DNA of 64,000 nucleotides, taken from NCBI GenBank assembly GCA_028753945.1, contig JAPNXP010000012.1, positions 5,416,501 to 5,480,500 of the forward strand, read 5' to 3'. The position numbers and the translations under genes were made by a program. The notes under the pieces were generated by a model. It was not told the origin of the DNA. It ran no database searches and saw only the letters and a list, made by a program, of their open reading frames with translations. Positions within the stretch are counted from its first letter, which is position 1, and each line of letters begins with the position of its first letter. Shown piece by piece: positions 48,913 through 60,787 of the stretch. This DNA is from Hexactinellida sp. DTS-2022. Lineage: Eukaryota > Porifera > Hexactinellida.

Positions 48913-49913
48913 ACAAAATCAATTATTGGTAAAAATAAGTCGAGAAATACCAACTGACAAAACACGAATCACTTAGCCAGGAAGCGTTATGTAACTTATG
49001 TAACCCCCTTACTAATCGTACGTATAGTATATCGAGTTAAATACAAGTAGACACCAAGGGACCGTCAAATTGTGTTCGCCTTTTCCGGAATTCGTATTAA
49101 ACAATAACATTTGTATTGAAAAGGATTTGAAGGGGGCTAAAATACTGTTCGGATTAACCGTGTTCGTACTATTTTCAATTTATTTTAATTTAAGTGATTA
49201 CTTGTGTGTTCCTGTAGTCTTGGTGTTAATTAATTTAATTAAACAATATTTAATGAATTATTTTTGCATAAAAGACTGCAGAATTGGGTTTGCCACATTA
49301 ATTAACTGAAAGAGGGTCAAAATACAGTTCCAGTTCAAAATGGAGTTTCAAACAACATTCCTCTTATCTCACACCGTATCTAGGTCTAATCAAGGTTCAC
49401 AGGCAGTTAGGAAATATTTTCATATTCAAATGATGTTGCCTCCGGTTTATAAATCTTACACTGACACATTCTACGATATTTAATAATACAATTATAAATA
49501 CAAATCATCTTAATTTTACAGGTAAGGGAGTGGTACTAATAATAATTGCTTATTGTATTCTTAAATACATACTGAACTCCTGTAAAGGGAAATTAGGGAT
49601 AGTCCATAGAAAGTACAAGTTTTGAACTGTAACTAATTGGAATAATACAGTGCACCTGTACACGATATAGTAGCTACAAAAATCATCATTATTTTCATAG
49701 AAATAGGAATAATTTTTCTGATTTTTAGATTATGAAATGATTTGAAACAACATGTTATTTCTCAGAAATTTGATTTGAGCCCTTCAATCCATTTCTCCGG
49801 AATATTCATTTTATATAACTCCCAATTACAATTTACAACTATATAACAAGAACTCTTAGGGGAACATTTAAATATTTCCCTCAATCTACAAACAAATCAT
49901 GTGTTTAATAATA

Positions 49914-50380
49914 CAGTAGACCCTAGCTAATCCGAACAGTCCTATATCATATCACTGACAATAACAATTGTTAGTGAATATAATACAGCCGAAACCGGTT
50001 TTTCTAACAAATTGTTTGCATGGAAATAAAGTAAGAAAAATCCTATACGTTGTAGTTAGAATAAACTGATTGAAAATATAACAAAATTGGAATTCTTACA
50101 CATTTAGTAGTTTAAAAAACAGATTAGTTAGAAAAACCGGTCTCGACTGTATTAACTTATGACCCAAATTTCTACTACGTACCAAGAATTCGGATTAACG
50201 AATGTTTTTCATCATAATATGTACGTACTGACATTAGATTGGTATACTTAATAATGCAAACTAAAAGCCAAATATTCTCAGTCATACTAGAGTACGTAAT
50301 ATGGCACATTTCATAATGTGATACATGTTCAGATTAGCTAGGAACAAATTAAAGTGTTCGGATTAGCGAGGGTGTACTGT
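49914..50380. mobile_element. Pogo/Tigger-like MITE, interrupted
   Basis: CAGTAGACCCTAGCTAATCC at the left, GGATTAGCGAGGGTGTACTG at the right, both flanked by TA. A different MITE lies inside it (49986-50149). Confidence 0.85.
49986..50149. mobile_element. MITE inserted within another MITE
   Basis: CAGCCGAAACCGGTTTTTCT and AGAAAAACCGGTCTCGACTG are inverted ends, with TA on each side. It is about 164 bp and has different ends from the host element, hence a separate family. Confidence 0.85.
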
Positions 50381-51858
50381 ATAATAAGATTTCTCAATAC
50401 AATGCAAGATTACCTAAGTTTTGAAAAGAAATACTACGGCCTTTGTTTATCAATAAAAATACTAAATTAAGTGACAGGAGTGGGCAATCTTGTTCTAAAT
50501 ATAGTTAGATACTTTTTTAGAATCAATAGAGGTATTGAAATCATAAAATTAATTGCCTATTAAATAATTCCAAACAAAAAATTACATCGACCCGCAGTTA
50601 TAGTATCAAATGACTTTTATTGTCTTTTATTGTTATAATTTTGTTAAGTATTACATGGCTCTTTATAATACAATAATATCGTACCTCTCAACTTTACGAA
50701 ACCCAACATTAGCCGAAAGTTAGACACCACCCTTCGATTTATTACACTTTACTATTTTATAATAGAAAAGGTCTGTCATACATTGGGTAACACCGCGCTT
50801 GGAACATATAAAGTTTGTGGGAAATTCAAGTAAGTCCAGCAATGTTCCAAATTAAAGAACATCGCTAAATTAAGGGTACTCTGTACTGATATTTTGACAC
50901 CCGACGACCTAATGTTTTTATTGCGTTTTTGGATAGTACTAATATATCTAAGATATCCCTGAAAATATTAGAGTTCTACTATGTATATATCCTTAGTTAT
51001 GAACTAGACAATGTCAATATAGGCCTAATCCATACTAGCCAAGGAATTACATAAAATTTTTATTTTAGTTTTTAGCCCGAAACATGTCAATTATAAATTA
51101 TACCTGAGTCAATACTCAATGTTTTCAATCAGACCTAAATGTGCTTTTTCTTTCATCTACTCTATGTTATTGTCATTTTTGTGAAATTGGTCAAAAAAAC
51201 CCCACATTTTTGCATTAAAAGTTTACTAATTCAATTTTTTTGTATTATAATGCCCTTACAACCGCGATTGAAAACATGCGCCTACATATACTGAGCATTT
51301 TAAAAAAAGGTTTGACTTTCTAGGATAAAAATTGAATTTTTTAGATTTTTCTGCCCAAAGTGTCTTTTTGGAAAAAATTTCGAATTTAGAAATGACGTAA
51401 TAGGATCGTTTCTTCTGCAAAATAATTAAAATAAAGACTATTACTGTGAAGAAATAGTCTTCTAATAATATGTTGAAAATTTCAAAAAGATTCAACAATT
51501 TTGAAAAATTTTCATATTGGGAGATTACGTCATATTTTATTAAAAAACACCATCATTTACTGAAAATTAAGAAAAAAAAAATCATAGAAGTCAATCTCTA
51601 CATCATCTAGAGTATTCCTAGTAGTAAATTATGCAATTCTGATTTTCACCATATTTGCCCAAATAGCAATACAGGAATACCTTAAAACACTTTCAATTGA
51701 AGAACAAAGGATGATACAATTACATTACGTAGTGTGGACAAGACTTGGTGTTCGTGTAAGATAGTTTGCAACTATGACTTTAACTTTGCAAACTAAGGAA
51801 GGTATAGTATAAATACAACAAATGATTTGAATCCTCAAACACTGAATTGACAAATAAA

Positions 51859-52680
51859 ATGGGTTCATCACTAAGTTTGAAAAGGCGACCTGCGCTCACA
51901 AAAAGCTCTACTATTCTGAGGGCAAATAGCTTCGATGTTCTAAGCGACAATTTTCAAAAGAATAACTTTCAGCAACATGAGACTAGGAACCACAGTGTTG
52001 ATGACATCCTAACTTTCAGACGGAATGGGGCCACTACTTTCCCCCTGTCCCGAGGGCTAATTAGCCTCGATAGGGAAGAAAGCTTGTCCTATAACGTCAC
52101 AAATAATCGTTTCATACAAAAGGTACAATCTTATCTTCGCAGTATAGAAACGATGGGAGAAATTTCAAAACTGAAATTCTACTACGGGAATCTGCTAGTG
52201 AAGTCTGAAGCCGATGAGTTTACCGTTGAAGTCAAAGATCAGGAGTTCGATCTAGGAGAGCCGCTCATAACCCTGGAACCCAAGACAAACGAGGACAACT
52301 TGTTTCTAATTTACACCTACTCCATAGCAGGCAAAGGCCTTAATTCTCGCTACACGCATCTATCATTGCTCTATATAACCGATGTGTTTAAGTCAAAAAG
52401 CAGTTGTCACATTCTCCAAGCCGTTACTAACTCGCATGGACAGCCTTCGTTTATCCCTCGCAAAATACGGGTACCCGACAACCCAAAGTTAATATCCCCT
52501 TCCTCCCGCTTTATAACCACCCTCAAGCCCAGCGAACTGAGCACGATGCTACTGTTCGTTAACAGAAACCTAGAACCGTTTTATCTCTCGCAGAGCGACC
52601 TTTCCCTCGACTTCAGTTCGGATGATAGCAGAGCAATAATACTGCATTTAAAACAGCAGTATTATGTATTCAATTCTTAA
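51859..52680 (+). CDS. Unrecognised, probably N-myristoylated protein, paralogue 2
   Basis: Single exon, 273 aa. The first ATG is 51859 and gives MGSSLSLKRR, a good N-myristoylation signal (Gly2, Ser6) followed by basic residues that could aid membrane binding. The core matches the gene at 47632-48432: NRFIQKVQSYLRSIETMGEI, LKFYYGNLLV, EPLITLEP, RYTHLSLLYITDVF, RVPDNPKLISPSSRF and EPFYLSQSDLSLDFSSD. N-terminal 80 residues are Ser/Arg-rich and poorly conserved between the pair. The family is unknown to me; it may act at the inner face of a membrane. Confidence 0.85.
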   Translation: MGSSLSLKRRPALTKSSTILRANSFDVLSDNFQKNNFQQHETRNHSVDDILTFRRNGATTFPLSRGLISLDREESLSYNVTNNRFIQKVQSYLRSIETMGEISKLKFYYGNLLVKSEADEFTVEVKDQEFDLGEPLITLEPKTNEDNLFLIYTYSIAGKGLNSRYTHLSLLYITDVFKSKSSCHILQAVTNSHGQPSFIPRKIRVPDNPKLISPSSRFITTLKPSELSTMLLFVNRNLEPFYLSQSDLSLDFSSDDSRAIILHLKQQYYVFNS

Positions 52681-55360
52681 GCTAACCATTAAATGCCTGT
52701 ATGTTAAGATAATCATAGTTGCATTTATCGCATTCTGTCACGATCCTATATATTAAATATCTGCATATTTACTATTCAGTTTGTTAGTGGGGACTTAATT
52801 AAAATAGCTGAAATATTAAACCTCAATATTTTGAGTAAATTTGAGAATCTAAGAGACCCTGGAGATCAGATGTGTGATTAGTTATGTAACTCAATATTCC
52901 ACACACCAATCATTAGCATAATGCTTGTCTTAGCATGGATGTATTCTCTGTTAAGACATACAAGGGAGATCCCCGAATGTATTTAATTGAGGTCGTATCA
53001 TGTTATTATGTTACCACATCCTTGTTCTTGAAATACAGTAGACTCCGCTTAATCGGGTCACTTTGGTCAGAGGATAGTTTTACCCAATTTACCGAAAAGA
53101 TTGCAGTAAAACTGTATTATCGTCCAGCAAATATTGACTCAATTATATATTTATTTAACCGGTGGCTCAATTAAGCAGTATACTTTATTCCTGTAAATTC
53201 CCAAAAGAGGTTTAATTAATAATTAATGGGAGGTGATGGTGTATACTCTAGTAGTTATTATGTACGGTTTGCTTCAAAGTTTGTATAATATTACGTAGTG
53301 AACACGAGAGTCATTTCACAAGATTAATACTGTATTATATTTAGTAACGAGTAATTACGTAGTTGCTGAATTTTAAATATAATCACAAATTGATTTTAGT
53401 ATCGAAAATGGATACAAATACAACTGTCAATGACGTTTTTGTAGGAAATAAAAAGCTGCAAGCAAATTTTTTTAAATAAAGAGTTTGCATGTAACTGCTT
53501 TATTCAGTCAACGCTTTAATGTTTTACATAAATTGGCCCCCTCTATAGTTGTCCGGGGGGAAACATAAATCGATCCCCAACCGACTTATTGGGGACCAAT
53601 TTATGCAAATAAGTTAACCCATTAAATTTGTATACAAAAGCTCTGACTTGACAGTATTACATATTCTATAATTACTAGCACTCGTAATTATATAAAACGA
53701 CAGTAGTAAGTTTAATACAACTCACACAAATATAATTAATTTACTCTTTTATAAACTAAATTGCGCCGTGATAATGGTACTTACTTAATATGAAAATTTG
53801 CTTAGTGGCGAGGCGGTGGAATAGTTTTAATTTAAAAATCAAATTGAGTGGGAACTGAGAAGTATCAAATTCCTATTTCTACTTACGTCGTTATGAACTC
53901 ACATCGGAGAGAGGTTAATTAATTCAAAGTATGAATTTGTGAATTAAATTATCTGTAGTTAGGCAATATATGATTGGGTTTCCTTTCCTGATGGCACTAC
54001 GTATTATCCGTCAAAAGTGTAGTAAATCCCAAATTTTAACATTTTAAAAGTAGACACAAATTTTCTACTGCAGGTGATTTAATCTTGTTAAAATAAAATA
54101 ATTTAGCTAATTGCACAAATGCTTTGTAAGCAAAAAAGTTATTAAACTTTCAATTTCTGGGTTTTACAAATATACATCTTTGTAACATAATATAATTAGT
54201 TGAGTTGTATTTGCTGTTATATATAATGTTATTAAATAAATAAACTGAAAGACACAACATCATAACAAAGGGCGTGAGAGTAATTTCACAAGAGTTGAGA
54301 TATACTTTCTAAAAGGATATAGCATTATATGATAGAAAATAAAAAACTTTACAAATGAATATATTATCTACCAATCAATACAGAACCAATCCATTGGAAT
54401 AATAATATAAACACATCCACCATTTTACACACTTCCGAACCGTGTATAGGTGGAACAAAATTCAGGTTTTTAGTGATTCCTTGAAGATAAGTTATTGTTA
54501 GAGTCACTTAAAACCGAACACAATGACTTTTGTTATTATTTTTACTCGAATAAGTTAGTTTTTGTTACTATGTATAAGGAACTGAACACATTAAATTTAT
54601 TGGGATTTTGTCACTTGCTAATACTGCTACAAAACTCATAAACTTCTTATCCAAAGAAATAAATTAAGTTTATTGTCCCGGAGTTCGTAATACGACACAA
54701 ATTCACACACAGTTAATAACATCCCTTTTTAATGCCAGGAGTGAATTAGGGAGGTTCCTACAAACATATTGTAACAAATAACATAAAGTATATTGCTAGC
54801 AGGTTACGTCAGAACTGATAGAAAGAGAAAAATAAATTCGACGAAGCATAATTTCTAAAGTTCAAAAGAATTGATTATTCAAGTTGTATAATTAAATTAC
54901 TTTTGCAACTACTGAGTAGTACACTGATCAGATTAATGATAACATAAATATTGAGGGTGAGTTATTACTATATAGGTCATAAAATAGGAGGAGAGACGCA
55001 TAAATCGCTTACTGTAAAAAGGTGGGATAGAATTATACGTAGTGGTTGATATGATCAATAGGAATTAAGTAAACTTTCAACTTTACAACGGTATAGTTGA
55101 ATGGAATTTATAGTTAATGATGTTATAATATTAAAATAATGAAAAGTGTTTAATTGGGCATGTAAAAATATTGGATATATAATACATATTACTAAAAAAG
55201 TTCGTTTAATATCGAATTCAGGTTAAGTGATTTCCTTGAGCAACAAATCGAGAGACTGTTTGAATTCCAACTGTAATTTGTAGTATAGGTATTATGTATT
55301 CGAGATAAAACAAATAACAAATGACACTAGAAGAGAAATACTAAATAGCACACGATATGG
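52681..55360. other. Gene-free AT-rich spacer
   Basis: 2.7 kb. It contains a family B MITE at 53036-53184, a small inverted repeat at about 53526-53606 (ends CATAAATTGGCCCC and GGGGACCAATTTATG) and, from about 55087, the duplicated 3' flank of the NHL-like genes. No other feature was seen. Confidence 0.5.
53036..53184. mobile_element. Pogo-like MITE, family B
   Basis: CAGTAGACTCCGCTTAATCG at the left; CCGGTGGCTCAATTAAGCAG at the right in inverted orientation. A 79-codon frame runs through it and is not a gene. Confidence 0.7.
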
Positions 55361-56672
55361 TTAGTACATCTTAATGTGGAATCCGTCATCATCTCGACAA
55401 GCTACAATAACACTGTCTTTATAAACAGCTATATCAGAGCAGCATGATATGCTGTCACTCCCCACTGTACTCTCCCCTATAGTGTGGATAAGGTCTCCCT
55501 CTGGAGAGAGGAACTTTATAGAGCTGGTACCAGCGTCTGCGACTATAACATTACCAGCTGAGTCGATACAGAAAGCAGAGGGATCCGTAACATAAGGTAT
55601 CTTACCTAAAGGGAATAGATAAATAAATGGTGTTTGATAATAATACAAGTACGTATATATGAATATTAGTTTTAATAATACCTTTTTGCTTCTTGAAATA
55701 ACAGGTAATATTATTCCAGTCTCCAAAGGGTACAAATAAGAGTATTTTGCTAGTTAATAAGATAAAAATGTTATTTTCTCTCATCACCATACTCAGGCAA
55801 TAAATAGGATTCGACTCTTTAAACCTTTTCAAATCCAACTTTATCTTTTCCTTGAAGATAAGTGCTTCGTCATATAAGTTAATAGTGCCACAGTTATCCA
55901 TTACCAATAATTGATTATCCTCACTAACCGCTATGCCAATGTAACTAGCGAATATTTGGAAAAACGATGATTCCACCTTCCTTACTAATGAGAGATCTGA
56001 AGATTCGTATTTATATAAACTATTACCAATTGATAGAAAATAAACGAATTCTTTGCTCGCAGTGATACATCTAGCATCAAAATTATTTTCATCAAAGTTT
56101 CCTACAAAGTTAAAGTAATTTGCGTTGTATACCCTGACTTCGTTTATACCAGCACAAGTTACATAGAGCAGCTCCTTATAGGGGTCTACATGCAATTTGA
56201 TTGAACCTCCAAACCCCTCTAAAACTCGATCAGTTGATTGCTTTCTAGAATATTTAGAATTAGCTAGAATTCGAGTGCTTGCTTTATCAATAATTTCTTC
56301 AAACTTCTTGACCTGTTGGATCAGCTGATCGAGAGAACAGCTGTATTTCAGTTGTGTATTCCTGTTTGCATCTGTCCTCAATGCAACAATTTCAGAGTCG
56401 ATACTAGCTAGAGACTCCTGTTGTCTTTTCATAGCTACATTTTGTTTCACGGACATTATCTCCAAATGAATTCTCATATCTTCCAACTCTCTCACGCTTT
56501 CAAACATAGCTGAATTCTTCAATTCGAACTCTCTTCTCCTATCCTCAATCTCCGATAACAGCTGATCTCTACGGGACCTAACTTCTGTAATTATTCTATC
56601 GAACGCAACCCTTATCTGTTCTGCAGTAACATCGAATATTGACTCAACAGTTGGTGGAAATGCTGTTGCCAT
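55361..56672 (-). CDS. Coiled-coil/NHL-like propeller protein, tandem paralogue 1
   Basis: Two exons: 55682-56672 (ATG 56672, MATAFPP) and 55361-55605, joined across a 76-bp phase-1 intron (KKQK|GKIPYV); 411 aa. N-terminal 1-150 is a coiled coil (RSRRDQLLSEIEDRRREFEL, LASIDSEIVALR, SCSLDQLIQQVKKFEEIID). The C-terminal part has NHL/propeller-like repeats: LHVDPYKELLYVTCAGINEV and, in exon 2, FCIDSAGNVIVADAGTSSIK. This is the layout of TRIM2/3/71-type proteins without RING, B-box or filamin domains. It may be a lineage-expanded adaptor family; no enzymatic function can be assigned. Confidence 0.85.
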
Positions 56673-56819
56673 TTTATAGTTTTCTTGTAGGAAGATAATA
56701 CACAAATAAACTAAATAAAGAATTGTTTGATTTCGGATAAAAACGGTCTCTCCTATAGTTTGAAAGAGTCACTTTATCGAAATAGGATCAAATGTAGATG
56801 TAAATGCTATTAAACATAA

Positions 56820-56981
56820 GGAACAAATTAATCGCGCGTAAATACGGACTTTGGAAGTACAGCATGAGTCCCATTGTTTTCAGAGCATACCCGAAGTAAG
56901 ATGGGTGTATAAGGTACTCATACGGGCCTGTTGTAACCAAACGGTGTCCCTCCCTTATACCAATATCGTAGGTGAAGATTT
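56820..56981 (-). pseudogene. Duplicated fragment of the ICMT-like gene
   Basis: Near-identical to 60908-61068, inside the ICMT-like gene at 60788-61345 (shared starts GAACAAATTAATCGCG, shared ends ACCAATATCGTA). It covers roughly the middle third of that gene, including the GPYEYLIHPSYFGYALK segment, and has no start or full domain. It marks the upstream edge of a segmental duplication carrying paralogue 1. Confidence 0.88.
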
Positions 56982-57186
56982 AATTGATGAAGTAAAATAA
57001 TTTTTTGTGAAATCAATAGTAAAGTTAGTTCAAATATTAGTAGTTACAACTAATTCTGGGTTCATTAACTAGTTGAGCAACATAAATTTAATTCCAACTG
57101 TCATTAGTTAAATATAACCAAATACAAAAAATATAAGCAATCAAGATTAAATTAATGAGATGAATACTAAATAGCACACGATATGG

Positions 57187-58495
57187 TTAGTATATCTTAA
57201 TGTGGAACCCGTCCTTATCTCGACAAGCTACAATAACACTGTTCTTATAAACAGCTATATCAGAGCAGCATGATATGCTGTCACTCCCCACTGTACTCTC
57301 CCCTATAGTGTGGATAAGGTTTCCCTCTGGAGAGAGGAACTTTATAGAGCTGGTACCAGCGTCTGCGACTATAACATTACCAGCTGAGTCGATACAGAAT
57401 GCAGAGGGACTCGTAACATAAGGCATCTTACCTAAAGGGGAATTGTAGTAAATTGTGCGTTGTTTATAACAATAAGACTATTATATTACCTTCTTCCTTC
57501 TTGAAGTAAAAGTTCACATTTTTCCAGTCTCCCAAGGATAAAAATATAATTTTTTTGTTAGTCGATAAAATATATAATTTATCTTCTATCATTACCATCC
57601 TCGAGAATTCATCACTAATCGGCTTTTTCAACATTTCCAAATCTAACTTTACATTTTCCTTGAGGTTAAGAGCTCTATCATATACCCTAATAGAGCCACA
57701 GTTATCCAACACAAAAACTTGATTTTCGTCACAAACTCCGATGCCAATATAATAATCGCCCCAATGGGATAATGGTGCACCTTTAGCCGCAACAAATGAG
57801 AAGTCTGAAGATTTGTATCGCAAAATGTTTTCATTAGTTGAGATAACGTAAATGAACTCTTTGCTACTAGCGACATATTCAGGTGGATATCTAGGATCTC
57901 CAAACTCTTGAACAAACTTAAAATCATTCGCATTGTATATCAGAACTGTCTTACTACCTGAATGGGTTACGTAGAGCAATTCCTTATACGGGTCTATATG
58001 GAGTCTCATTGAAGAAGGAGAGTAGCTATATTCAGATATTTTTATATTTTTAACAGCTTTTAGTTTTCTAGAATATTTAGCTTCAGCTAGAGTTCGAGTG
58101 TTTGCTTTATCAGTAATTTCTCCAAACTTCTTGATCTGTTTAATCAGCTGATCGAGAGAACAGCTGTATTTCAGTTTTGTACTCCTGTTTATATTTGTCC
58201 TCAATTTATGAATTTCAGAGTCGATACTAGCTAGAGACTCCTGTTGCTTCTTCATAACTAGATTCTGTTTGACGGACATTTTCTTGAAATGAATTCTCAT
58301 CTCTTCCAACTCTCTCACGCTTTCAAACATAGCAGAATTCTTCAACTCGAACTCTCTCCTCCTATCCTCAATCTCCGATAACAGCTGATCTCTACGGGAC
58401 TTAACTTCTGTAATTATTCTATCGAACGCAGTTATGATATCTTTTGAAATAGCATCGAATATACACTCGTCAGGGGGCGGAGCAGCTGTTGCCAT
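57187..58495 (-). CDS. Coiled-coil/NHL-like propeller protein, tandem paralogue 2
   Basis: Two exons: 57490-58495 (ATG 58495, MATAAPPP) and 57187-57431, with a 58-bp phase-1 intron (KKEE|GKMPYV); 416 aa. The coiled coil is the same as in paralogues 1 and 3 (EVKSRRDQLLSEIEDRRREF, SLDQLIKQIKKFGEI), then propeller blades (MRLHIDPYKELLYVTHSGSK, YIGIGVCDENQVFVLDNCGS). Exon 2 is almost identical among all three copies, whereas exon 1 has diverged, which suggests gene conversion or stronger constraint at the 3' end. Confidence 0.85.
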
Positions 58496-59082
58496 TTGGC
58501 TAACTGCCGTTTCGAATAAATAGAAAGGAGGCAAAGGGAGAGTCTAGAAATTCCAATTATCTAAAAATAATTAGAACCAACAACCAAACCGTACAATAAA
58601 CAGAAACAAATGAGAAAAACAATAGTTTTATTTAACTCATATAAACGGGAAAGGAATACGAATAGAAATTATAATAAATAAAACAATTAATTATAAAGAA
58701 TATATAAGCAAGGTTTCGATTGAACTAGTGCTGTTAGATTAACTGATTAACTGTCATTTAATAGATTCTTATGTCATTCCCCCTTCCAAAATAAACAGTA
58801 ACCTTTAATAACCAACGGATAGTTGAATGTAATTTAAAGTAATGATGATATATTACAAATAGAAATGAAAAGTGTTTAATTGGTCATATAAAAATATTGT
58901 ATATATTATCACTAGAAAAGTTCGTTTATTATCGATTCAGGTTAAGTGATTTCCTTGATCAGCTGATCGAGTGACCATTTGAATTCCAACTGTAATTTGT
59001 AGTATAGGTATTATTATGTATTCGAGATAAAACAAATAACAAATGACACTAGAAGAGAAATACTAAATAGCACACGATATGG

Positions 59083-60438
59083 TTAGTACATCTTTATGTG
59101 GAACCAGTTGCTATCCCTACAAGCTACAATAACACTGTCCTTATAAACAGCTATATCAGTGCACTCTGATATGCTGTCACTCCCCACTATACTCTCCCCT
59201 ATAGTGTGGATAAGGTCTCCCTCTGGAGAGAGGAACTTTATAGAGCTGGTACCAGCGTCTGCGACTATAACATTACCAGCTGAGTCGATACAGAAAGTAG
59301 AGGGATCCGTAACATAAGGTATCTTACCTAAAGGGGATAGATAAATAAATGGTGTTTGATAATAATACAAGTATGATAAGACTATTAGAATGCGTTGTTT
59401 ATAATAACAGTAAGACTATTATGTACCTTCCTCCTCCTTGAAGTAAAAGTTCACATTTTTCCAGTTTCCCAAGGATAAAAATATAATTTTTTTGTTAGTC
59501 GATAAAATAAATAATTTATCTTCCATCATTACCATCCTCGAGAAAATCGATACTGCCATATCACTTTTCAGCTTTTTTAACATTTCCGAATCTAACTTTA
59601 TATCTTCCTTGAGGTTAAGCGCTCTATCAAATATCTTAATATAGCCCCAGTTATCCAACACAAAAACTTGATTTTCGTCACTAACTCCGATGCCAATATA
59701 AAAATTGCCCCACTGGGATGATGGTGCATATATAGCCGCAACTAATGATAGATCTGAAGATTTGTATTGCAATATGTTTTCATCAGTTGAGGTAACGTAA
59801 ATGAACTTTTTGCTACTAGTGACACATTCAGGTGGATGTCTAGTGTCTCCAAACTCTTGAACAAACTTAAAATCATTCGCATTGTATATCCGCACTGTAT
59901 TTCTACTTGAATGGGTTATATAGAGCAATTCCTTAGAGGGGTCTATATGGAGTCTCATTGAAGAGTAGTTACATTCAGATATCTTTATACTTCTAACAGC
60001 TTTTAGTTTTTTAGAATATTTAGCTTTAGCTAGAGATAGATTGCTAGTTGCATCAATAATTTCTCCAAATTGTCTAACTCGTTTAATCAGCTGATCGAGA
60101 GAACAGCTGTATTTCAGTCGTGTATTCCTGTTTATATTTGTCCTCAATGCAACAATTTCAGAGTCGATACTAGCTAGAGACTCCTGTTGTTTCTTCATTG
60201 CTACATTTTGTTTGACGGACATTTTCTCGAAATGAATTCTCATATCTTTCAACTCTCTCACGCTTTCAAACATAGCAGAATTCTTCACATCGAACTCTCT
60301 TCTCCTATCCTCAATCTCCGATAACAGCTGATCTCTACGGGACCTAACTTCTGCTATTATTCTATCGAACGCAACCCTTATTTGTTCTGCTGTAACATCG
60401 AATATTGACTCAACAGTTGAGGGAAATGCTGTTGCCAT
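59083..60438 (-). CDS. Coiled-coil/NHL-like propeller protein, tandem paralogue 3
   Basis: Two exons: 59427-60438 (ATG 60438, MATAFPS) and 59083-59327, with a 99-bp phase-1 intron (KEEE|GKIPYV); 418 aa. The N-terminus is nearly identical to paralogue 1 (TVESIFDVTAEQIRVAFDRI), while the propeller (MRLHIDPSKELLYITHSSRN, IGVSDENQVFVLDNWG) is closer to paralogue 2. The 5' flank (CTCTCCTATAGTTTGAAAGA) is shared with paralogue 1. This mosaic pattern points to conversion or recombination among copies. Confidence 0.85.
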
Positions 60439-60592
60439 TTGATAGTTGTCTTGTAGGAAGATAATACACAAATATACTAAATAACAATTGTTTGAATTCG
60501 GATAAAAACTGTCTCTCCTATAGTTTGAAAGAGTCACTTTATCGAAATAGGATCAAATGTAAATGCTATTAAACATAATATAAATAGGGCTC

Positions 60593-60715
60593 ACTTATAT
60601 CGGCCAACACTTTATATTACAAAAACCCGGCTTCGAAAAGATTAATTTTTTTGATTTAATAAAACCACCTTGCAAGTGCCTGAAATTAATTTAGAATGTT
60701 GTTTGCCGATATACG
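60593..60715. mobile_element. Inverted-repeat element, family E, copy 2
   Basis: Starts ACTTATATCGGCCAACAC and ends GTTGTTTGCCGATATACGTA, inverted. It interrupts the flank shared by paralogues 1 and 3, and is absent from the paralogue 1 copy. Confidence 0.65.
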
Positions 60716-60787
60716 TATAGTTAATATCACAAATAAATACAAATTGAATAAATAATTGCTAAAATCGAGAGTATTCCCAATAACTTC

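Larger units (their letters stand above)
48433..51858. other. Spacer between the divergent paralogues
   Basis: 3.4 kb, AT-rich. It contains a hairpin at 48878-48912, a family A MITE relic near 49043-49175, and the nested MITE pair at 49914-50380. From 50381 to 51858 I see no gene, repeat or RNA. Both promoters of the paralogue pair must lie here. Confidence 0.5.

Noticed and set aside
49070-49309. 79-codon frame near 49.1 kb
   Set aside because: It starts inside a family A MITE relic and continues into AT-rich spacer.
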